Positions 1 to 5,505 of a stretch of 5,768 bases of DNA are shown in pieces. The notes under the pieces were generated by a model that was given only the letters and a program-made list of their open reading frames with translations, had not been told where the DNA came from and did no database searches. Position 1 is the first letter of the stretch. Each line of letters starts with the position of its first letter. The translations under genes were made by a program, and so were the position numbers. This DNA is from Proteobacteria bacterium UBA5122 (lineage in GTDB: Bacteria; Pseudomonadota; Gammaproteobacteria; Tenderiales; Tenderiaceae), in contig DHYU01000028.1 in the NCBI GenBank assembly GCA_002415485.1, positions 1 through 5,768 of the forward strand. The letters run 5' to 3'.

Positions 1-284
1 ACGTTGGGATTGTTGAACTTGAAGCCTTCGTTCAGGCCTTCCTTGGTAAAGTCGAGTTCAGTGCCATCGAGATAGAGCAGGCTCTTGGCATCGATGATCA
101 CCTTGACGCCACGATCTTCGAACACCTGATCGCCTTCCTGAATCTCGTCGGCAAACTCCAGCACATAGGCCATGCCGGAACAACCACTGGTCTTCACGCC
201 GAGGCGCAAACCTGCGCCCTTGCCACGACTGGTCAAAAATGCCTGGACGCGCGCCGCAGCCGCGTCAGTGAGGGTAATCGCCAT
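1..284 (-). CDS. iscA: IscA, A-type iron-sulfur cluster carrier (partial, C-terminus beyond left edge)
   Basis: Cytoplasmic A-type carrier that accepts Fe-S clusters or iron from the Isc machinery and passes them to apo-proteins. I translated this frame by hand. It opens MAITLTDAAAARV and continues through SGCSGMAYVLEF and LNEGFKFNNPNV, aligning almost without gaps to E. coli IscA. The first of the three conserved ligand cysteines is Cys35, in the SGCSG motif. The CxC pair (Cys99 and Cys101 in E. coli) falls past the window edge. About 94 of an expected ~107 residues are present. The ATG at 284-282 is preceded by AGGA at very short spacing and lies 8 bp after the iscU stop, so the two are surely cotranscribed. 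In related genomes hscB, hscA and fdx follow. IscA is favoured over ErpA or SufA because of its position directly after iscU. Confidence 0.95.
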   Translation of the reverse strand, partial: MAITLTDAAAARVQAFLTSRGKGAGLRLGVKTSGCSGMAYVLEFADEIQEGDQVFEDRGVKVIIDAKSLLYLDGTELDFTKEGLNEGFKFNNPN

Positions 285-292
285 CGTCCTGC

Positions 293-676
293 TTACTCGC
301 CCTTCTTCGCCTTGTAATCGGCAATCGCTGCCTTGATGGCATCTTCCGCCAACACCGAGCAATGCACCTTCACCGGCGGCAAGGCCAGCTCTTCGGCAAT
401 TTCAGAGTTCTTGATCAGCGCAGCCTCGTCCAGCGTCTTGCCCTTCACCCACTCGGTCAACAAGGAGCTGGAGGCAATCGCCGAACCACAGCCATAGGTC
501 TTAAAGCGCGCGTCTTCAATCACACCCTGCTCGTTGACCTTGATCTGCAACTTCATCACATCACCACAGGCGGGCGCACCGACCATGCCTGTGCCCACAC
601 CGGATTCGTCTTTGCCAAAGGCGCCGACGTTACGTGGATTCTCGTAGTGATCCATTACTTTGTCGCTGTATGCCAT
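293..676 (-). CDS. iscU: IscU, Fe-S cluster assembly scaffold
   Basis: Scaffold on which [2Fe-2S] clusters are built from sulfur delivered by IscS, then handed on with help from HscA/HscB. The 127-residue protein is near-identical to E. coli IscU (128 aa). Visible functional residues are Cys37 and Asp39 in the APACGD motif, Cys63 in YGCGSAIASSS, and His105-Cys106. The HscA-recognition motif LPPVK is at 99-103, directly before the last ligands. The Asp39 that allows cluster release in the wild-type protein is present. The gene starts 41 bp after the iscS stop and ends 8 bp before iscA, as expected for an operon. The ribosome binding site is weak: no clear AGGAGG-like run precedes the ATG. Nothing is truncated or missing. 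Confidence 0.98.
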   Translation of the reverse strand: MAYSDKVMDHYENPRNVGAFGKDESGVGTGMVGAPACGDVMKLQIKVNEQGVIEDARFKTYGCGSAIASSSLLTEWVKGKTLDEAALIKNSEIAEELALPPVKVHCSVLAEDAIKAAIADYKAKKGE

Positions 677-717
677 ATGCTTAAGTCTCGCTTTAAATAC
701 TTCGTTATGAACCTAGC

Positions 718-1932
718 TTAGTGGGCAGCCCACTGCACTGAGTCCAAATCGATGCCGTCTTGGAACATCTCCCACAACGGCGACATCTCTCTTAGTTTGG
801 CCACTTTTTGTTTGACCAATTCAACTGTGTAGTCCACTTCTTCTTCCGTGGTGAAACGCCCGATGCTGAAACGGATTGAGCTGTGCGCCAACTCGTCGCT
901 GCGACCTATCGCCCGCAACACATAGGAAGGCTCCAGACTCGCCGAGGTACAGGCCGATCCTGAAGACACCGCCAGATCCTTCAGCGCCATGATCAAGGAT
1001 TCACCCTCGACAAAATTAAAACTGACATTCAGATTGCCGCTGACACGACGCTCAAAATCACCATTCAGATAGACCTCGTCCATCGACTTCAGGCCATTCC
1101 ACAGACGATTGCGCAGCGTCAAAATACGCTGATTCTCCAGCTCCATCTCTTGTTTGGCGATGCGGAAGGCCTCACCCATGCCGACGATCTGGTGCACCGG
1201 CAAGGTACCGGAACGCATGCCGCGCTCATGACCACCGCCGTGCATCTGCGCCTCAATCCGAATACGCGGTTTACGACGCACATACAAGGCGCCGATCCCT
1301 TTGGGGCCGTAGATCTTGTGTGCAGAGAACGACATCAGATCGACCTTGAGTGTCTCCATGTCGATCTCGACCTTGCCTGCGCTTTGCGCAGCATCTACAT
1401 GAAACACAATGCCACGCGAGCGAGTCAGCTCACCCATCGCGGCGATATCCTGGATCACACCGATCTCGTTGTTGACGTGCATGATCGAGACAAGGATGGT
1501 GTCGTCACGCAACGCAGCTTCCAGCTTGGCCAGGCTGATCAAGCCATTCGTTTCAGGCTCAAGATAGGTCACCTCATAGCCTTCACGCTCCAGCTGGCGA
1601 CAGGTGTCGAGCACGGCCTTGTGTTCGGTCTTGCAGGTGACAATGTGCTTGCCCTTGCGCTGATAGAAATGCACCGCGCCCTTGATCGCCAGATTGTCAG
1701 ACTCGGTCGCCCCCGAGGTCCAGACGATCTCTTTGGGATCGGCATTGATCAGATCCGCCACCTGCTGACGCGCCGTTTCGACCAAGGCCTCAGATTCCCA
1801 GCCAAAGCTGTGCGAACGCGACGCCGGGTTACCGAATTTGCCGTCCAGAGTCAGGCACTCAGCCATCTTCGCCGCGACACGCGGGTCACACGGGGTGGTG
1901 GCTGAATAATCCAAATAAATAGGCAGCTTCAT
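718..1932 (-). CDS. iscS: IscS, housekeeping cysteine desulfurase
   Basis: PLP-dependent enzyme that converts L-cysteine to L-alanine and leaves a persulfide on its active-site cysteine. The sulfur goes to IscU for Fe-S clusters and, in E. coli, to TusA and ThiI for tRNA thiolation and thiamine synthesis. The 404-residue length equals that of E. coli IscS. Residues seen: His104 (stacks on PLP), Asp180 and Gln183 (PLP contacts in HVDAAQSAGK), the Schiff-base Lys206 in SFSAHKIYGPKG, and catalytic Cys328 in the mobile loop SSGSACTSASLEPSYVL. The C-terminal tail (SPLWEMFQDGIDLDSVQW) is the IscU/TusA-docking region of true IscS and is absent from the neighbouring paralogue. A GGAG sequence lies 8 nt before the ATG and supports this start. 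The gene sits between the second desulfurase (39-bp gap) and iscU (41-bp gap). Confidence 0.98.
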   Translation of the reverse strand: MKLPIYLDYSATTPCDPRVAAKMAECLTLDGKFGNPASRSHSFGWESEALVETARQQVADLINADPKEIVWTSGATESDNLAIKGAVHFYQRKGKHIVTCKTEHKAVLDTCRQLEREGYEVTYLEPETNGLISLAKLEAALRDDTILVSIMHVNNEIGVIQDIAAMGELTRSRGIVFHVDAAQSAGKVEIDMETLKVDLMSFSAHKIYGPKGIGALYVRRKPRIRIEAQMHGGGHERGMRSGTLPVHQIVGMGEAFRIAKQEMELENQRILTLRNRLWNGLKSMDEVYLNGDFERRVSGNLNVSFNFVEGESLIMALKDLAVSSGSACTSASLEPSYVLRAIGRSDELAHSSIRFSIGRFTTEEEVDYTVELVKQKVAKLREMSPLWEMFQDGIDLDSVQWAAH

Positions 1933-1971
1933 TCCTTAAACTCCAAAATCAAACCGTGGGCCCGATTACCA

Positions 1972-3105
1972 TCACGCCCAACAGAGGGACCGCACTGCGC
2001 GCAGCTGCTGAGCCTGCAACGCCAGTTGCCCCACCAATTCATCAATATCTGCGTGCACATTGTCACGCCCTACACTAATCCGTATTGCGCAGCGCGCCAG
2101 CGACGCCTCAACCCCCATCGCCAACAACACGTGACTGGGGTCTTGTTTGCCGCTGCCGCAGGCCGCGCCGCCGGAGACATCCAACCCAGCCTTGTCCAGA
2201 TTCATCAACAAGGTCTCGGCATCGATCCCGGGCAACGCAAAAAACACCGTATTCGGTAAACGCTCTGCGTTGCGGGCAAAGACGACGATCTCTTCGATCT
2301 CCGCCAGCCGGCCTTCCAGATACTGACGCAAGATTAGACTATGCTGGCGACGTGCCTGTAATTCCTGCACTGCCAACTCGGCAGCCATGCCAAAGCCGAC
2401 GATCGCCGCCACATTTTCCGTGCCGGCGCGCAGCCCGCGCTCCTGGCCACCACCACTGACCAGTGGCGACATCTTCACTTTCCGATCCACCACCAACGCA
2501 CCTGCGCCTTTGGGACCGTACAGCTTGTGCGCCGACAGCGTCATCAGATCCGCGCCGGTCGCTTCAAAATTCAGGGGTATCTTGCCTGCGGCCTGCACCG
2601 CATCGGTGTGGAACACTGCACCCACCGCCTTGACCATCTCTGCCACGGCAGCCACATCCTCTATCACACCGGTTTCATTGTTCGCCGTCATCACGGATAC
2701 CAGCTTCGGTGCGTATCGCAACGACCGGGTCAGGCACTGACGATCGAGATAACCGTTGGCATCAACGGCGATAACATCCATGTTCGTTCCCGCCACCTGT
2801 CTGGCGCTATCCATGACTGACGCATGCTCGACGGCACTCACCGCCAGTCGTTCGCCGGGCATAACCACACCCTTGATCGCCAGATTATTCGCTTCACTTC
2901 CACCGCTGGTAAATACCAACTGCGAAGGTGCCGCCGCCACTAATGCGGCTACTTGTTCCCGCGCCTGCTCAATCGCCTGCCGCGCAATGCGGCCACTTCG
3001 ATACAGTGACGAGGGATTTCCGTAACTTGATTGTAGAAATGGCATCATCGCCGCAAGTACCCGCTCATCCAAGGGGGTCGTTGCATTGTGATCGAGATAG
3101 GCCAT
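1972..3105 (-). CDS. Second cysteine desulfurase, NifS/IscS-like (aminotransferase class V)
   Basis: Predicted PLP-dependent cysteine desulfurase, 377 residues, inserted between iscR and iscS. Complete catalytic set: His94 in VEHASV, Asp168 and Gln171 in HTDAVQAAGK, Schiff-base Lys194 in LSAHKLYGPKG, and a candidate persulfide Cys316 in SGGAACGSGKQDPSHVL. The Cys loop is long, as in group I (NifS/IscS) enzymes, but reads GGAACGSG where IscS has GSACTS. The protein is 27 residues shorter than IscS. It ends LRAVRSLCWA and lacks the IscS tail that docks IscU, with a cysteine three residues from the end. It begins 24 bp after the iscR stop; a GGATGG sequence 7 nt before the ATG may serve as ribosome binding site. 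Function is clear at family level. Whether it feeds IscU or another acceptor cannot be told from sequence. I give no symbol because nifS would imply nitrogen fixation, for which there is no sign here. Confidence 0.92.
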   Translation of the reverse strand: MAYLDHNATTPLDERVLAAMMPFLQSSYGNPSSLYRSGRIARQAIEQAREQVAALVAAAPSQLVFTSGGSEANNLAIKGVVMPGERLAVSAVEHASVMDSARQVAGTNMDVIAVDANGYLDRQCLTRSLRYAPKLVSVMTANNETGVIEDVAAVAEMVKAVGAVFHTDAVQAAGKIPLNFEATGADLMTLSAHKLYGPKGAGALVVDRKVKMSPLVSGGGQERGLRAGTENVAAIVGFGMAAELAVQELQARRQHSLILRQYLEGRLAEIEEIVVFARNAERLPNTVFFALPGIDAETLLMNLDKAGLDVSGGAACGSGKQDPSHVLLAMGVEASLARCAIRISVGRDNVHADIDELVGQLALQAQQLRAVRSLCWA

Positions 3106-3129
3106 CAGACAACCATCCGCTAGACAGCG

Positions 3130-3633
3130 TTAGTTAGACGCAGCAACCTCAGCCTTGGCAAAACCGCCTGCTACCGACGCATCATCAGCATTATCCAAGC
3201 GATGGTCCTGACGAAATGCAATTTCTTTGATGCCACGACGATCCACCAATTGCTGCAGGTCAATATTGGCCAGGAACTCATGGATCTGTTTGCTCAGATC
3301 GCACCACAGCTCGTGGGTCAGACATGGCTCACCATCCTGGCAGTTACCTTCACCGCCACAACGGGTCACGTTCACGTTTTCATCAATCGCATTGATCACA
3401 TCGACGACAGCAATTTCACTCGCTGGATGCGCCAGGCGGTAACCACCACCGGGACCACGAGAACTGCCCACCAGGCCCTGACGACGCAGACGGGCAAACA
3501 ATTGCTCCAGATAAGACAGGGAAATTCCTTGACGCTGAGAGATATCAGCAAGCGGTACCGGGCCTTCGCTGGCGTGCAACGCCAGATCCAACATCGCGGT
3601 TACGGCATAACGACCTTTAGTGGTTAATCTCAT
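3130..3633 (-). CDS. iscR: IscR, Rrf2-family [2Fe-2S] transcriptional regulator
   Basis: Fe-S sensing repressor of the isc operon. When clusters are plentiful, holo-IscR binds type 1 operators and shuts the operon off; under iron limitation or oxidative stress apo-IscR releases them and can act at type 2 sites. The 167-residue protein (E. coli: 162) starts MRLTTKGRYAVTAMLDLAL. Its N-terminal winged helix carries the ISLSYLEQLFARLRRQGLV recognition region (37-55) and the RGPGGGY wing (59-65). Cluster ligands Cys92, Cys98, Cys104 and His107 are all present with E. coli spacing. The C-terminal ~35 residues diverge, as is usual. AGAGGA lies 6 nt before the ATG, a good ribosome binding site. It is the first gene of the isc transcript, and IscR-like operators lie in its own promoter, indicating autoregulation. 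Confidence 0.98.
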   Translation of the reverse strand: MRLTTKGRYAVTAMLDLALHASEGPVPLADISQRQGISLSYLEQLFARLRRQGLVGSSRGPGGGYRLAHPASEIAVVDVINAIDENVNVTRCGGEGNCQDGEPCLTHELWCDLSKQIHEFLANIDLQQLVDRRGIKEIAFRQDHRLDNADDASVAGGFAKAEVAASN

Positions 3634-3643
3634 TATTCATCCT
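3634..3643 (-). promoter_or_regulatory. iscR ribosome binding site
   Basis: Reading the minus strand, AGAGGA stands 6 nt before the iscR ATG (3633-3631). It is a good Shine-Dalgarno match and fixes the start. An ATG embedded in the same stretch (3640-3638) is out of frame with iscR. Confidence 0.6.
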
Positions 3644-3709
3644 CTTGATTGGAACACTCTACGGACACAGCATTAATACCTTAGCGTATAACTCTCATTT
3701 TTTCTAAGG

Positions 3710-3738
3710 ATAATATTTTGACCAACCGTGTAGGTCAA
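3710..3738 (-). promoter_or_regulatory. Predicted iscR promoter P1 (sigma70-like)
   Basis: On the minus strand TTGACC (3738-3733) is followed by a 17-bp spacer and TATTAT (3715-3710). Each hexamer matches the sigma70 consensus at 5 of 6 positions and the spacing is optimal. The predicted start is near 3703, giving a leader of about 70 nt before the iscR ATG. An AT-rich run (3742-3750) lies just upstream of the -35 and could act as an UP-like element. The -35 lies inside the downstream IscR-like operator, which fits repression by blocking polymerase. Confidence 0.75.
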
Positions 3739-3742
3739 CTAT
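3718..3742. promoter_or_regulatory. Predicted IscR type 1-like operator (downstream copy, one strong half)
   Basis: This segment matches the same recalled consensus at 17 of 25 positions. The half GGTCAACTAT is strong and the other half is poor. It is exactly 30 bp from the upstream copy, and the two share the 12-base stretch GGTCAACTATTA / GATCAACTATTA with one difference. It covers the -35 and most of the spacer of P1. TTGACC (3718-3723) and GGTCAA (3733-3738) also form a perfect 6-bp dyad with a 9-bp centre, which may be what is recognised instead. Confidence 0.5.
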
Positions 3743-3768
3743 TATATATATCCGACAATTTTGATCAA
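3741..3768 (-). promoter_or_regulatory. Predicted second iscR promoter P2 (sigma70-like)
   Basis: On the minus strand TTGATC (3768-3763, 4 of 6) is followed by 16 bp and a perfect TATAAT (3746-3741). It lies about 30 bp upstream of P1 and starts just after the cysE stop codon. Its -35 sits in the stronger IscR-like operator with the same offset as in P1. The elements are clear in sequence, but AT-rich DNA can produce TATAAT by chance, and this TATAAT also overlaps the AT tract upstream of P1. Which promoter is used is not known. Confidence 0.5.
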
Positions 3769-3772
3769 CTAT
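3748..3772. promoter_or_regulatory. Predicted IscR type 1 operator (upstream copy)
   Basis: Compared by eye with the E. coli type 1 IscR consensus as I recall it (ATASYYGACTRWWWYAGTCRRSTAT), this 25-bp segment matches 21 positions. Mismatches are at positions 4, 10, 16 and 17. Both outer ends (ATA and TAT) and the GAC / TC core bases are kept. It covers the -35 and most of the spacer of P2, and its last base is also the last base of the cysE stop codon. An intact iscR next door strongly supports an autoregulatory operator. Binding itself is inferred. Confidence 0.75.
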
Positions 3773-4572
3773 TAGTTCTCAGTTTTTGCGATTTCCGGGC
3801 GATTTTTTTTCTCATCACCATCCGCCAGTTCACACCCTTCCAGGTTCGGCAGCACAGACTCATCCACCTTGCCGCCCAACTTATTAATGGAATGACACAT
3901 TTCTGCCATTCGGACATCCATCGCGTGAATATGATCCAGCATGCTGTTGATTGCATTGGCCACTGGGTCAGGCATGTCCTGGGTCATGCCGTAGGCATCA
4001 AACCCCATCTTTTCGGCAAAGGCCTGGCGGCGAGCATCCCGCTCCCCCTTATCCTTGGTCGCCGTGCTGATGATGCGCCCCGGCACACCCACCACTGTCA
4101 CCGAAGACGGCACATCCTTTACCACCACGGCATTGGAACCCACACGACAACCGTCATGCAGCATGATCGGCCCCAGCACCTTGGCCCCGGCCCCGACGAC
4201 CACATCATTGCCCAGTGTCGGATGGCGCTTGCCCTTGTCCCAGCTCGTACCACCGAGCGTGACACCATGATACAGCGTGCAATCATCCCCGACCTCGGCG
4301 GTCTCGCCGATGACCACACCCATGCCATGATCTATAAAGAATCGACGCCCAATCCTGGCCCCGGGGTGGATCTCGATCCCGGTCATCCAGCGCGACACCA
4401 TGGAGATAAATCGCGCCAACCAACGCAACCCAGAACGCCAAAGAAAATGACTCACCCGATGCGCCAACACGGCATGTACGCCGGGATAGGTGGTCAGCAC
4501 CTCAAATACATTACGCGCGGCAGGATCGCGATCAAACACACATTGAATATCTTCCCGAATGCGCTCAAACAT
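3772..4572 (-). CDS. cysE: CysE, serine O-acetyltransferase (short, EpsC-like type)
   Basis: Transfers an acetyl group from acetyl-CoA to L-serine, giving O-acetylserine for cysteine synthesis; cytoplasmic. The protein has 266 residues. An N-terminal helical part (1-60) is shorter than in E. coli CysE. A left-handed beta-helix of hexapeptide repeats spans about 65-175: GIEIHPGARIG, FFIDHGMGVVIGE, YHGVTLGGT, KRHPTLGNDVVVGAGAKVLG and VVVGVPGRI. The catalytic His is probably His82 in IDHG, and Glu67 sits where E. coli has Asp143. A variable charged tail (about 185-266) ends in EIAKTEN without the terminal isoleucine that E. coli CysE uses to bind cysteine synthase. The ATG is preceded by a G-rich run (GGGGGAG, 11 nt upstream). 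The gene stands between trmJ (94-bp gap) and iscR, linking cysteine supply to Fe-S assembly. Confidence 0.95.
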   Translation of the reverse strand: MFERIREDIQCVFDRDPAARNVFEVLTTYPGVHAVLAHRVSHFLWRSGLRWLARFISMVSRWMTGIEIHPGARIGRRFFIDHGMGVVIGETAEVGDDCTLYHGVTLGGTSWDKGKRHPTLGNDVVVGAGAKVLGPIMLHDGCRVGSNAVVVKDVPSSVTVVGVPGRIISTATKDKGERDARRQAFAEKMGFDAYGMTQDMPDPVANAINSMLDHIHAMDVRMAEMCHSINKLGGKVDESVLPNLEGCELADGDEKKNRPEIAKTEN

Positions 4573-4601
4573 GGCCGCCCACGCTCCCCCTATCCAGCAT
4601 C

Positions 4602-4630
4602 AAACTACAATAACCCATTTAATATATCAA
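4602..4630 (-). promoter_or_regulatory. Possible cysE promoter
   Basis: In the 94-bp AT-rich gap between trmJ and cysE, the minus strand reads TTGATA (4630-4625, 5 of 6), a 17-bp spacer, then TAGTTT (4607-4602, only 3 of 6). The start would be near 4595, leaving a leader of about 20 nt. The -10 is weak and cysE may instead be read from trmJ. I see no hairpin-plus-T terminator in this gap. Confidence 0.3.
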
Positions 4631-4666
4631 GAATGCAACTTTTTTATAAATCCAACGCCCGAGACC

Positions 4667-5404
4667 TTACGAGCCACGCTTATAGAGCTTTTTGCCCTCA
4701 ACCGCAGACAACATCCCACGCAGGATGTTCATCTCCTGGCGATCCGGCCGCGCCCGCCCAAACAGGCGCCGCATACGCCGCATCAACAACTTCGGATGCT
4801 GAGGGTCCAGGAAATTCAAATCGATCAGCGTCCGCTCCAGATGAGCATAATAAGACTCCATCTCGCCCTGATTCACCAGCTCACGCCCATCTTCCTCGCC
4901 CTCTACGACAGGCACAGACTGCCTAGCTGTCATCCAGAGTTCGTAACAGACCACCTGCACCGCTGCCGCCAGATTCAATGACGAAAACAATGGGTTACAC
5001 GGGATCTGCATCAAATAGTGGCAACGCTCCAACTCCTCATTACTCATACCGGAGTGCTCACGCCCAAATACAATCGCCACCTCACCCTGCTGCGTCTCCA
5101 GACGCAGACGATCTGCACATTCGCGCGGCTCCAAGGCCGGCCAGCTCAGACTGCGATTGCGATCGCTGGTTCCAACGACAAAGTGGCAATCCGCCAAGGC
5201 CTCATCCAGCGTGTCGCAGATCACCGCATTGGCCAACACATCGTCGGCACCGGAGGCCCGCGCCGTCGCCTCGGCACTCGGAAAACACTGGGGGCTGACC
5301 AGATACAGACGCTCGACCGACATGTTTTTCATCGCCCTCGCCACCGCGCCAATATTGCCCGGATGAGAGGTATTCACCAAGACTATTCGTATGTTATTCA
5401 TCAT
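4667..5404 (-). CDS. trmJ: TrmJ, tRNA (cytidine/uridine-2'-O-)-methyltransferase
   Basis: SPOUT-class (SpoU family) enzyme that uses S-adenosylmethionine to methylate the 2'-OH of nucleotide 32 in the anticodon loop of certain tRNAs. The 245-residue length is normal. The three SpoU motifs are visible: NTSHPGNIGAVARAMKNM (11-28, with the catalytic Arg23), IVFGREHSGMSNEEL (about 110-124), and IPCNPLFSSLNLAAAVQVV (the trefoil-knot, cofactor-binding segment). The C-terminal tail includes LMRRMRRLFGRARPDRQEMNILRG, typical of TrmJ rather than TrmL or TrmH. Two ATG codons stand in tandem at the start (5404 and 5401), so the exact first residue is uncertain. It is divergent from suhB across a 101-bp gap, the same arrangement as in Pseudomonas. 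Confidence 0.96.
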   Translation of the reverse strand: MMNNIRIVLVNTSHPGNIGAVARAMKNMSVERLYLVSPQCFPSAEATARASGADDVLANAVICDTLDEALADCHFVVGTSDRNRSLSWPALEPRECADRLRLETQQGEVAIVFGREHSGMSNEELERCHYLMQIPCNPLFSSLNLAAAVQVVCYELWMTARQSVPVVEGEEDGRELVNQGEMESYYAHLERTLIDLNFLDPQHPKLLMRRMRRLFGRARPDRQEMNILRGMLSAVEGKKLYKRGS

Positions 5405-5411
5405 GGGCGCT

Positions 5412-5417
5412 ATTCTA
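5412..5417 (-). promoter_or_regulatory. Possible trmJ -10 element
   Basis: On the minus strand TAGAAT (5 of 6 to TATAAT) lies only 7 nt before the first trmJ ATG. No convincing -35 is found at 16 to 18 bp. If used, transcription would begin at or next to the start codon and give a leaderless mRNA. Confidence 0.25.
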
Positions 5418-5440
5418 ACCTATTAATAAAGCTCTCAGCG

Positions 5441-5470
5441 CTCACATTTTGGCCCGATCTCTGGTATCCT
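5441..5470 (+). promoter_or_regulatory. Possible suhB promoter (extended -10)
   Basis: The plus strand has CTCACA (5441-5446, 4 of 6), an 18-bp spacer and TATCCT (5465-5470, 4 of 6). The -10 is preceded by TGG, an extended -10 signature that can make up for a weak -35. The predicted start near 5477 gives a leader of about 30 nt. Confidence 0.4.
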
Positions 5471-5505
5471 TGCCGCCCCCGATCCACTGAAAATTCCCAG
5501 GTCTC

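Noticed and set aside
1150..1905. 251-codon plus-strand open frame opposite iscS
   Set aside because: It is antisense to a near-perfectly conserved IscS, and its His/Arg/Asp-rich product shows no family motif. It is a by-product of codon use on the other strand.
718..3105. Tandem desulfurase genes as an assembly artefact or recent duplication
   Set aside because: The two proteins differ throughout in length, active-site loop and C-terminus, so they are old paralogues and not a duplicated copy.
3681..3698. Five-codon upstream frame (MRVIR) in the iscR leader
   Set aside because: It has no Shine-Dalgarno sequence and starts only about 5 nt after the predicted transcript start, so translation is unlikely. 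Frames this short are common by chance.
3679..3709. Hairpin CCTTAG / CTAAGG as an RNA leader structure or cysE terminator
   Set aside because: The stem is only 6 bp with a 19-nt loop and no T-run follows it. In the iscR transcript the 5' arm would lie at or before the predicted start, so it would not form in that RNA.
4619..4650. AT-rich stretch between trmJ and cysE as a terminator
   Set aside because: There is a T/A run, but I find no GC-rich inverted repeat next to it on either strand.
3718..4926. Long plus-strand open frame (about 400 codons) opposite cysE and the end of trmJ
   Set aside because: It starts with TTG inside the iscR promoter, lies antisense to two clearly conserved genes, and its translation is rich in His, Thr and Pro with no recognisable domain, as expected of an antisense shadow.
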